Assembly (NCBI GenBank): GCA_032718475.1
Contig: JAUCBJ010001760.1
Coordinates: 1-58,945 of the forward strand
Origin: Nemertoderma westbladi
Lineage: Eukaryota > Xenacoelomorpha > Nemertodermatida > Nemertodermatidae
Direction: 5' to 3'
DNA: 58,945 nucleotides
A program made the translations under genes and the position numbers. A model generated the notes under the pieces. That model worked only from the letters and a program-made list of their open reading frames with translations, was not told the origin of the DNA and made no database searches. Positions 34,101-46,100 of the stretch are shown one piece after another (positions within the stretch are counted from its first letter, which is position 1; each line of letters starts with the position of its first letter).

Positions 34101-37100
34101 GGTGGGTGAGTAGCTGAATGTCTGGTGAGTTGCTGAATGTTGAGCGAACTGCTGAATGTCTGGTGAGTAGAAGAAGGTGTGGTGAGTAGCTGAATGTCTG
34201 TTGAGTAGCTGAATGTCTGGTGAGTTGCTGAATGTCTGGTGAGTGAGTAGCTGAATGTCTGGTGAATGAGTAGCTGAATGTCTGGTGAGTTGCTGAATGT
34301 CTGGTAAGTTGCTGAATGTCTGGTGAGTTGCTGAATATCTGGTGAGTTGCTGAATGTCCGGTGAGTTGGTGAACGTCTGGTGAGTGAGTAGCTGATTGTC
34401 CGGTGAGTTGCTGAATGTCTAGCGAGTTGCTGATTGTCTGGTGAGTTGCTGAATGTATGGTGAGTTGCTGAATGTCTGGTGAGTTGCTAAATGTCTTGTG
34501 AGTTACTGAATGTCTGGTGGGTTGCTGAATGTCTGGTGAGTTGCTAAATGTCTTGTGAGTTGCTAAATGTCTTGTGAGTTGCTGAATGTCTGTTGAGTGA
34601 GTACCGGTATATATGAAAGTCTGGTGAGTTGCTAAATGTTGGGCGAACTGCTGAATGTTTGGTGAGTACCTGAATGTCTTGTGAGTAGCTGAATATCTGG
34701 TGAAATGCTGATGTCTGGTGAGTTACTGAATGTCTGATGAGTTGCTAAATGTCTGGTGAGTTGCTGAATGTCTGGTGAGTTGCTGAATGTCTGGTGAGTT
34801 GCTGAATGTCAGGTGAGTGAGTAGCTGAATGTCTGTTGGGTTGATGAATGTCTGGTGAGTAAAGCTGAATGTATGGTGAGTAGCTGAATGTCTGGTGAAT
34901 TGCTGATTGTCTGGTGAGAAGCTGAATGTCTGGTGGGTTGCTGAATTTCTGGTGAGTTGCTGAATGTCTGGTGAGTGGCTGAATGTCTGGTGAGTTGCTG
35001 AATGTCTGGTGAGTTGCTGAATGTCTGGTGAGTTGCTGAATGTCTGGTGAGTAGCTGAATATCTGGTGAGTAGCTGAAAGTCTGGTGAGTTGCTGAATGT
35101 CTGTTGAGTACCGCTTATCTAAATGTCTGGTGAGTTGTAGTGGCGGTGTCGTATCTGGTGGTACGAGTGCTGGTCTGGTATTTAATGAATCTGTTCTGTG
35201 ATTCCTTACTGCGAGACTAAATGTTACCGATTTTGTTGCAGTTGGTTTCGAGTACGACAACAACAACTCGACGGATATACGACGAGAGCGGTCGGATAAT
35301 AACCGAGAACGAGGAGTTAGTCCACGGTAAATACCCCGAGTACCAGTACGATATCCGACCGGCGCCGTTACACACAATAGAACAAACATACGAAGTAGAA
35401 GATTACGAGAGAGACACAAGTGAGTCGTTGTTATGTTATTCAGATAGTGGCGCACATTGGCTGCGAGGGAAATCTAGTCTCGTTTATTGTTTAATTGTTA
35501 TTGTTTATTGTTTGCGGTCATTGTGCGCCGTTAACTCTTGTTATCCGTTATGTGGAAGAGTAATAGATTCCTTTCCACTGACCTGGTACTTTTTGCGAGG
35601 GAGCATTGGCGTTTTATTGTATTGTACATCTCATCGGTCCACCACTTATACACCATAAGTGATTAGTACACAGTTGCAGTTCGGCGTCATCCGCTATTTT
35701 TATTAAAATAACTTGTGTTTTCATTTGAATCCGGGTATCCCAATGTGTATTAATTGTATCTTTAATGTTTTATTTTTGTATTTATATTCGGTAGGCTATA
35801 TAACTAAAGGGCCATTTTGTTGAGTACCGGTAAATATTTCAATAATATCAGATTAATTACTTCATACGATGGTAGGTTAGGTAGGCCTATATATAGTTCA
35901 CAACAGATTATTTTTCTAAATATGTTAGTAAAATTTATAAATAAAAATAGTGATTTCTAAATTTTTTAAACTTGTTCAGAAATATTTCTAAAATTAAATA
36001 TTGCAAACAACGAATAGAAAAATATAAATCAAATAAACTCACTCATTTCTCGTGGTATAGTTTATTTCTAAGTAGAGCGACATCGACTGTGTTATATATT
36101 CGGTGTTATTTTGGTTTTCTAAACAAATTAGAGATTTTCTAAATTTTTCCTCGCCGTTTAGAAACTTTTCACAGCGGACATTTTGAAAAAAAAAACCCTG
36201 CAACACACATTATAATAAAGTACCTGTGTAGTGTACCTTACTTACACTTACATAATATTGACAAACTGTGACCGTGAAATCTTTTGAAGAATATTTACAT
36301 CATATTTCTATAAATCTTCATTATTTTTTTTTAATAAAACAATTCTAGTTGCTTCGGTTTGTGTTTACAGTTTAGCCTTTTAGGTATCGGTTTCCCTAAT
36401 TTATTGTTAATTATTTATCTACGAATTGTTAGATTTTACTTAGAATTACTTAGAGATTGAATTTATATTTTTACCTATAATTAAATACCGGTACGGTACT
36501 ATATTATATATACCGGTATATAGGCTTATATGCGACATATATATACCGAATACCAACCCCTACACTAAACTACAGTGTATTATTTTCCAGTTATAAACTT
36601 GGCCTGACCACATCAAATACTTTAAAATATTGGGCGATATATATAATGTTAATTAAACATCCTAAAATTGATTACTGTATCCAATACAGCACCTGCACAC
36701 TACCCAGTATACACAGCTCATGCACCACTAGTGCTACTCGATACACATATATATGGCTTTGGATTATCGCTGATAGCTGATTTATTATATATATAGTTCG
36801 TAAACCTGACGCGGAACGCGGAACGTGGAACGTGGAACTATGTTCCGACCGGAATCTAGTGCTCCCTGGAATAATCTTATATAAATGACTCACGTTGTCG
36901 CTACTAACTTATCCACATTGGCTCGCGTTCTACATTCTATTTTATATATTTTGTTGCAGCTGACCTCGTCGACTCTCGTGTCTCTTCCGTTCCCGAGGAC
37001 CAGGACACACCCACGGTACGCACTGATCCACGGAGTCAGTTGCTACTCACAGTGCCACAGCCGTACCAGAGACGGTTGGTAGTGGTGAATGGGGAGCCGA

Positions 37101-40100
37101 GTAGTCCAGTCGAGGGTGATGATCCTCGTAGTCCAGGGTGGACGCGTACCTGGGACAGACGGACGGCTAGGTGAGTGGGGGTGAGACGCGGGGGTGGGGT
37201 AGGTGAGTGGGGGTGATACGCGGGGGTGGGGTAGGTGAGTGGGGGTGAGACGCGTACCTGGGACAGACGGACGGATAGGTGAGTGGGGGTGAGACGCGGG
37301 GGTGGGGTAGGTGAGTGGGGGTGAGACGCGGGGGGGGGGTGGGGGACAGACGGACGGATAGGTGAGTGGGGGTGATACGCGGGGGTGGGGTAGGTGAGTG
37401 GGGGTGAGACGCGGGGGTGGGGTAGGTGAGTGGGGGTGAGACGCGGGGGGGACAGACGGACGGATAGGTGAGTGGGGGTGAGACGCGGGGGGGGGTAGGT
37501 GAGTGGGGGTGAGACGCGGGGGGGGGGGGGTAGGTGAGTGGGGGTGAGACGCGGGGGGGGGGTAGGTGAGTGGGGGTGAGACGCGGGGGGGGGGGGTAGG
37601 TGAGTGGGGGTGAGACGCGGGGGGGGGGGGTAGGTGAGTGGGGGTGAGACGCGGGGGGGGACAGACGGACGGATAGGTTCAGTGGGGGTGATACGCGCGG
37701 GTGGGATAGGTGAGTGGGGGTGAGACGCGGGGGGGGACAGACGGACGGATAGGTGAGTGGGGGTGATACGCAGGGGTGGGGTAGGTGAGTGGGGGTACTA
37801 CTACTAGGATTGCAGCTGCATTTTTAAGAATGCTGTGCCGGCTTGTCAACAAAATTGCACCGCCACAACTCCCTATCACCCATGACATTTGCTAGATCAT
37901 CCGCATCTTTAAGGCCAGTGTCCTTTAAGATGCGTCTCAAGAAAGTCATGGGCTGTCCACCATGCTTATTCACTCCATGAGGCTGCCAAAGTACAAGATT
38001 ATGCACTGGCTGGTCCTCACGGCGAAAGCAATGTCCTGCAAAGCGGAGGCGATTTTGTTCTAGTGTCAAGCTTGGGGGAACCAATGAGACACCTCCAATG
38101 TTATATAGTGTCTGGTTGGAGATGTGTGCATTGTACTTGACACAATGAACCCGGCGTAGCATTCTTGTGAATGTGCCATCCAGAGATTTGGTGTCCTCAG
38201 CAGTTAGAGCCCAGCATGGACTCCCGTAGAGGAGTACTGGAACTACTGCTGCTCTAAATAATCGGACCTTAAGTTTCCGATTAATTCTCGGTGACTTCCA
38301 AATCCTGGAAAGCCTATTCAAGGCTGCCCATGCCTTTCCCTTACGTATTCGAAGGTCCTCACCTGACTTCCGGATCCATGATCCCAGGTAACAGAAGTCG
38401 TCCACATGCTCAAGCATACCATCCTTTGAGCTTATGCTCATCCGATCAGAGACTTGCTGAGGACTTTCAAAGTTAACTGTCAGAATTTTGGTCTTTCTGG
38501 AGTTAATAGAAAGACCAACACTAGAAGCAGCATGTTCTAATGAGCTGAGGAGCCGTTGGGCTCCCTCTAATGATTCTGAGAGTACTCCTAAGTCATCAGC
38601 AAAGTCTAGATCAGTTAGGTACTTGGCAGGATTTCCTCGACTTCTGGAGCCAGTAGGTGGAGTTATCATCACCCCATCATCATTATAATGATCTAAGGAC
38701 ATGCGTAGAACATAGTCAACCACAATAATGAACAAGAATGGTGCAAGTGTGTCTCCTTGGAGGACGCCCCATAACACTTCAAATGGTTCTGTGTCACCGT
38801 CAACAGTAGACACAAATGTTGTCGAACCATCGTATACTGATCTGATTGCTGCAATAATTTCATCAGGAATCCCATATAATGAAAGTATGCTGAACATACG
38901 TGAGCGAGAGACTGAATCAAAGGCCTTGAAGAAGTCAACAAAGATAACAGCCAGATGCCTGTCTTTCTTTTTTGATAACTCTTCAATTATCCTTCTAAGT
39001 GCCAAAATGGGCTCCATGGTCCCACGACCTTTACGGAACCCATTCTGATTTCCACGGAGCAGTCTCTCAATGGGATCCCTGATGCGATTTAATAGAATCC
39101 TATTGTATAGCTTTGCAGCAATCGAGATCAATGAGATTCCCCGAAAAGAACCATAGAGTGTTAGGTTGCCCTTCTTGGGAACTGGCACCAACTTATTTGT
39201 TTTCATTTCTTGTGGGACTCTTGTTGTTCGGTACATGTCTACTATGATGGGATAGATGAGCTTTAAACACTCAGGTATTTTAAAGACCTCAGGGGGAACA
39301 CCATCTACTCCACTGGCACGATTGGTCTTAATGCTCTTTGCAGCAGCCTTCACTTCTGCAAAGGAGATATCGCCAATGGGAATATCTGGGAGTACAGACT
39401 CAGACACTTTTACTTCTATAAAGTTATCAGGCAATACCCTGTCATTATTGAGGAGCTTTTCAAAGTGGGCTTTCCAACCATTGAGGCGATCGGCTGGTGA
39501 TTCAGCCTTAACCTTGGTGGTTGGTTGGCTTTTCCGCCCAGTAAGCAGATTGATCGATTTCCATGCCTGGGATGATTGCCTGCTGTCGTCAGCATCATTG
39601 ATGGCATCAACCTGTTGGTTTATTAGCTCCTGTAGATTAGCAGAGTACTGCCTGTTCAGGGACCTAGATGCAGCCTTAACTGCATTCTTGGCCGCTGTAG
39701 TCTGTTTGAGTCGGGACTCTTTCTGCGCCTTATGAAGGTCATTTCGGCACTTCTGAATTTTGTTGTCAGTCCAGGGGGCCCTTTTCCTGTTTCGAGGGTA
39801 TACAGGAACTGTTTCTGCAGCTGCTAACTTAACTGCTTCTGTAAAAGCAGTATAACCCTCACAGTGATCTGCCACCTCAGAGGCAAGAGCCTCATACCTG
39901 TTGCTCAGCTGTAGTGTGAAGCTGGATCTCACACTTGGCTGTTGCAACAGAGGGTAGGTGAGTGGGGGTGAGACGCGGGGGGGGGGGGGGGGGGGGGGGC
40001 AGACGGACGGATAGGTGAGTGGGGGTGATACGCGGGGGGTGGGGTAGGTGAGTGGGGGGGGGGGGGGGTTATGTGGGCATGACCGGTGATTTGAGGGAGG

Positions 40101-43100
40101 GGCAGGTCGTATAGTCCAGGATGGACTAATTCGTGGGTCACACGGCCGTGGGGGGGGGTAGTCCAGGGGGTAACACACATACATGTAAAGTGCGCTTCCT
40201 TCCCGTATTTAAGAGATTCTATTAGCATTCTGTGTTTCACTTGCCTTTAAATATTATAGCTGAAATGAAATCTAATTAATGGAGACATTTACTTCGAGAG
40301 CTTATAAATCAAATCAACCGAGGTGTAGGCTGTATGTACGGCTGACAGTGTACGGCTGATAGTGTACGGCTGATAGTGTACGGCTACTCATAAACACGTA
40401 AAGTCGTAGATTTATTGATTAGGTCCGCGGTAGTTGTATCTTCTGCTTTTATCTTCTAACAGCCCAGTACTTTTCCACTTTCCGTTACATATTGTACATC
40501 GATGGAGCGATTTAATTGTTCCAGTCTAGACTCATTCGTTTGCTGTTATTGGGTTAACCTTAACGAGTTTTTAATTAGGTCTCTCCACCACCCAATAGGA
40601 TAATAGTGTCGCACCGTTTGTGTGCTAAGGTGTGTGTAGTAGTAGACACTAAAAGGATAGACAATTAAAACCGAAATAGTGTTAGTTCTGAGAAATTGTG
40701 GTACTTTAGTAAACAATCCTGGGAATATATTAGTTCGGTTATGGGATATTGGAATTGGTGGTCTCCAATTGTTTAAATCGCGTTTAATATTAGATTGTTA
40801 AATTATTTTTACTCCAAATAAACTGATGCGTTTTTCCCGATATATTTAGGTGCGATGATTTAAGAATTTAAATATTTGATTTGTTTCAATTAAATTAATT
40901 AATATACCGCGTTTCTATTATGAGATATTTATACTGTAAGGAGGCTACGTTGACTTACAGGTAAGCTTAACGAATTTATAAAGTCAGGGGGTCGTGGCTA
41001 CACTTGAGTTTCCATCCCCCATTTACGCAGACGGCACAGTATAATTACCCCAACCAACAACTATAAACACGTTTATTTTCTCATAAATAATTTATACAAG
41101 TTCCGCTCTAAATTTCCTTATTTAGCCCTTTTAACAGCCGCATCGTTTAAACTAAATGTTTACCTCGGTATAGTATCAATTCCTGTGGGTGACCTTTATT
41201 TTATGAGCTAATCGGCTAGAATGAGTAATTGATATTAAACTAATTAACGAGCAATAAGTTGTATTGACGTAGGCCGCTCGCTGTATTCTATCGGATCGTA
41301 AAGGATAAATTCCTATCCAACGCTCAAAGTCCGCCCTCGCACTTCTGTGTTCTCGCCAAATATTCGCTATTTAATTGAACCTCACCATCTCTTGTTTACC
41401 ACCTATTGCGTTTTCCCTGAAACCAACTCAACGTTTCCTACAACTGTAATTCCGTTATGCTGATAATGTGCCAGATATACTGTGTATTGTGTACCGCCCA
41501 AGACGAGGTTGTTTTATAATTTATACAGAGGGGAAATATTGACAAGTATTGTGTTGGAAAACGTAACTATATAGGGAGAAATACGGCTTTATTGTTCTAC
41601 TATATTTATTTCCCTGTTTTTTTTCCCTGCAGTTCTTATACTAATATTAATCACGTAATGCACTCGTAGTATCGCGTTATTGATCATTGTGTTTGAGAAT
41701 CTGGGCAATCCTTATTGTATCCCATACTTCCCCGTTGTTATGCGTCAGTTGCTATGGCAGCTAGCAGCAACCACCATGCTCACACAGTGCCCCATCTGCT
41801 ACAGAACGAGATTGCTTACTGGGGCCCATCCGGTTTCTCCCACCATCGCCTTAGTAACAGAGTCAAATTACCTTCCCGGTAATCCCGATTAACTTTCCTA
41901 TTGTGTTTTGATTATAAGGCTTTATAATGAGCAACGCAACATAAATAGGGCGTTTGTTTGAATTTGTCAGATTAATTTGTTCCTCTGGGTCGATATGACA
42001 ATTTAAACTGCCATAAACAAATATAAAAGTAAAGGCCCATGTGAATAATACCAGGATTTCACTTTTCGGTCGTCTTTTTATTGGAATTTTATATATGAAG
42101 ATTTTTTATTTTTTTAATTTATCTTTATTAAGTGTTTTATAGCGCTTATTTCTGTCTTATAACCTGTACATATACTAATTCGTTTATTGTTTTGGTTAGA
42201 TTCAGCCCTTCTGTAACCCGTATTTTTGGTGTACAACTGGTATTCTTCACATGGGGGTAACTGCCAAGTGAAATATAACGGCAGAAAGTCTGGTATTCTT
42301 CACATGGGCCAAAATAAACATATTTTATTAAAAATTCCGAAACTAATTATTATGTTTGCTCTACAGAGATGGCGGCCCCCCAGGCTCGCCCCGTTCCTCT
42401 ACCCTGCCCCCACCCACGGGGCCCAAACCCCCCGCCCTGGTGCCCCCACCAATAGGCCCCAAACCCACGGGCAACTCCTACCTACAGACGACCACCACCA
42501 GCCGATACCGCGACGAGTACGCTGACGATGGTGATGACGATGATATAGTGGCTGAGTCTAAGGAAGTTCGGGCCCTTCCGCCAGGGGGCGCTGGGAGAGG
42601 AAGCAGCTCAATGTAAGCCAGTAGTCTGCGACCTTCCATTCTATTTATAGTATTTATTTAGGGTTTACTATACGTAAACGTAACATAGATAATTAGGGTT
42701 AGATAAGAGCGAGAGTGCGATGTCTAGATTCAGGAGACCCTAAGAGGACATGAAATCCTCTTTTTTTATGTTTTGATTTTTTTTATTGTGTTAGCAGACT
42801 GACTGATACAGACTGGCAGACTGATTGGTTTATTACATTATGTTTCGAGATAGGGGGCGGGGGGGGGGGGGGGGGACTTCAAATGAATCCCGTCTCGGCG
42901 AATCTCACCTCAATCTTAAATTCTCAACTTATTAAAGGAGCAGGTTAGGGTGGCACATTATTATATCCTAAACAGTAAACTAACTTAAACTAACTACAGT
43001 TTTATTTTTGGGAGTTATCAGCTGTTAATAGTAGATTTTCCCCTGGAGGGGGTTGAATTTTTATTGCTTCGAAAGTTCCTCCTTTCTGTATGTTTCATAT

Positions 43101-46100
43101 TAAAGTTTATGTTATGTTAAGGGGGGGGGGGGGGGGGGGTGTTTTTCTTAGGGGCCCCGTAGATATTTAACGGATCCACTCTTGTATGCGTTTTAACTGC
43201 TTAAACTGTTGGTATATTGGTAATATCCACCGGGCGTGTGGAAAATACAATTTTACAATGTTATCAGACAATATTTTTTCAGCGATATAATTTTTATTGG
43301 CCTTTACCTATTTATCTGACAGACAATCCAGTCATCTATAGAAAATCACTAAGTAATAAAAATAAGTTTCCAGTGGCTTAAATAGTTCCATGTGTGTGTC
43401 AGTACGGTGTCTGTCTGGGAATATCTCATTCTCGGCTTTATAACCAGGATAGTTCACTGGTGAGTCAGGAAGATGGGGATACGAGTCCCACACCCTTCTT
43501 ACCTACACGAGGTACAGGTGTTTAAGTGTTGAGTTAAATTGTAGGTGTTAAGTGTAAGTTTATCCTCCGTAATGTTCCAACCTCCTTCCTACACTAGGCG
43601 GCGTACGGAAGAATACCAACAAAGTAACAATTACGAGTCCACCTACGATCGCCCTCCATCGGGGAGGAATGGAACTGGGTCCCGCAGGGACAGGGTCGAC
43701 CAATGGGAAGACGAGGATGATGATGATGACGTCATCGCCGGAAGTAAGGATGTTCGTGCAGCCCCACCAGGGGGCGCTGGTGAGTATTCGAGGGGCGAGC
43801 CACGCAATGAGCGCACAACGAAAACCTATCGTATAATACTATAATTAGCAATACCAGAATTATCATCTATTCGCATCTCCCTAGAGCTCGTGGGTTCGAG
43901 CCCTACAACTTCTTCTACTTCTTTTATTTTGAATTATTTTTACGTCGAATTATCGGCTTTTTAGTGAAGACAACCAAAACAGGACACTCAAAAACCGACA
44001 GCAGAGCCGACAGTTGTCTGCTACACAGTTTTATTCAATTAATATAATTAAATTATTTTCCATTAAATAACAATTTACTGCCTTTCATTAAACTTCATAC
44101 TAAACAGTAAAGATTTTGAAGGCCGACGCCCGCTGGTAAAGTACAAATAGAACCATTTTGATATTTTTACTTGTTGAAAAATTAACGCAGGACTGGGACC
44201 GGGATTCGAACCAGGGACAGTGTGCTGACTCTTCTACTGAGCTACCCAAGCTCCAGAGCAAACGGTTCAACAATTATTATTGTTGAATTATTAAACAGTT
44301 GACCAGCCAGTGCATAATCTTGTACTTTGGCAGCCTCATGGAGTGAATAAGCATGGTGGACAGCCCATGACTTTCTTTAGACGCATCTTAAAGGACACTG
44401 GCCTTGAAGATGCGGATGATCTAGCAAATATCATGGGTGATAGGGAGTTGTGTCGGCGCAATTTTGTCGACAAGCTGGCACAGCATTCTTAAAAATGCAG
44501 TTGCAATGCAGCATGCCGATCCTATTAAACAATTGATATGACTTTGGTGCCCATCAACTCTGTATGGAGAAGACCCTACTGACTTCTCACTTTTAAACAA
44601 ACCTTTTTAACGTCCCAAATTTTATTTTAATTACTTTTCCAGGCGGCTCGTCATCCCGACAGCACCAGTCGTCGTCGTCCTATAGAGAGTCCTCGTCGCG
44701 TCAGCAGTCGGGATCCACCCGTAGCCACGGTGCCGGTACCCTCCCTCCCGCCTTCGCGGACGATGACGCCAGCCCCTTCGTACTCGACGACGAGGACGAC
44801 GACCTCGCGTTCGGCCAGTCCGGAGTCCGGAGCGCAGGCGGCGGCGGCGGTGCCGACGCGGTCGACTACGACGACGAGGACGAGGAGGGGGCCACCGGAC
44901 TGACCCGGGGGGGAACCCTGCGGTACGAACGCGAGGAGCTCTGGAGGAACCCCACGCTCCCCGAGTTGGTGGAGTACCTCAGGAGTCGGGATGAAACCAT
45001 CCTGGTCAACTCGACCGCGTATCTAACCAACCTGACCCATCAGGATGAAGTGATAAAGGTTAAAGCGAAGAACGAGGGAGCCATTCCGAGGCTGATTGAC
45101 CTGGTTGAGCACCCCAATGGGGAAGTCTGCCGCAACTCGTTGTGCTGTCTGCGCAACCTCAGTTGCGGCTCCAACCTGGGCGACAATAAAGTCGCGATTA
45201 AGAACGCCGGCGGTGTCAGCGCGCTGGTCCGAGTCCTGCGTTCCACGACCGACTCGGAGACCAAGACGTTGTCCACGGCGGTGCTGTGCAACGTCTCCTC
45301 CCACAAGCAGGTCCGCATGCAGGTCCTGGAGGAGGCCCTGCAGCCAATCGTGGAGCACATCGTGATCCCGTACTCGGGTTGGTCGGCGGAGGACCGGCTC
45401 GACGAACGCAACCAGGGCCGCCGCTACTCCGCGTGGTCCCACTGCTACCAGCACGCGACCTGCTGTCTCCGCAATCTGTCCGCCGACGGGGACGAGTTCC
45501 GACGACGTATTCGCGAGTGCGACGGCCTCATCGATGCCCTACTCCACGTCATCAACACCGGGATCAATACCAACGACTTGGACAACCGATCCCTCGAACA
45601 TTCCGTGTGCATCCTCCGGAATCTCACCTTCCGGTTGGCCCCCGAGTTGGAGAAGTCGAGACGCGGCGATAAAACCTCGACTAAAGGGCCCAACGTCGCG
45701 CCGGAAGCCAAGAAGAAGAAATCAGCTGGGTGTCTCAGCGGAGGAAGTAAGGGTAGTAAAGCCGGAGGCCCTCCCAGATCCATTCCGGCAGTGGAGGTGA
45801 AACAATACAAGGAGAAGTCCGTCCCGGATTCCGACCCAAATGCGACTGGTACCGATCTCCTGTGGCAACCATCGACCGTCCAATCCTACATCGATCTACT
45901 CCGCGGGTCGTACAACACCAACACGCTGGAGGGAGCGGCGGGCGCCTTGCAGAACCTCACGGCGGGCGAGTACCGTTGGTGTCCGATGGTGCGCTTCGCC
46001 GTTCGCAAGATGAAGGGGCTGACGGCGCTCACCGATCGGCTCTCCATGGAGAATGATTACATCATAACGGCGACTGCCGGGGCCTTTAAGAATCTCTCGT

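Noticed and set aside
31663-35455. Minus-strand frames of about 200-236 codons (HSATHQTFSNSPDI-type repeats)
   Set aside because: They lie in the 19-bp intron array antisense to a well-supported gene and are pure repeat translations.
37824-40184. Proline-rich N-terminal leader (CPPPPPPPRVSPPLTYP-type) fused to the LINE ORF
   Set aside because: It is the translation of the G-rich intron array beyond the LINE's 5' truncation and is not part of the LINE protein.
41680-41892. 70-codon frame in intron 3 as an alternative exon
   Set aside because: No matching splice phases or recognisable sequence; exons 3 and 4 join in frame without it.
43870-43910. Second tRNA-like B box (GGGTTCGAGCCC) in intron 5
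   Set aside because: No acceptable A box or arms upstream, so a chance match is as likely.
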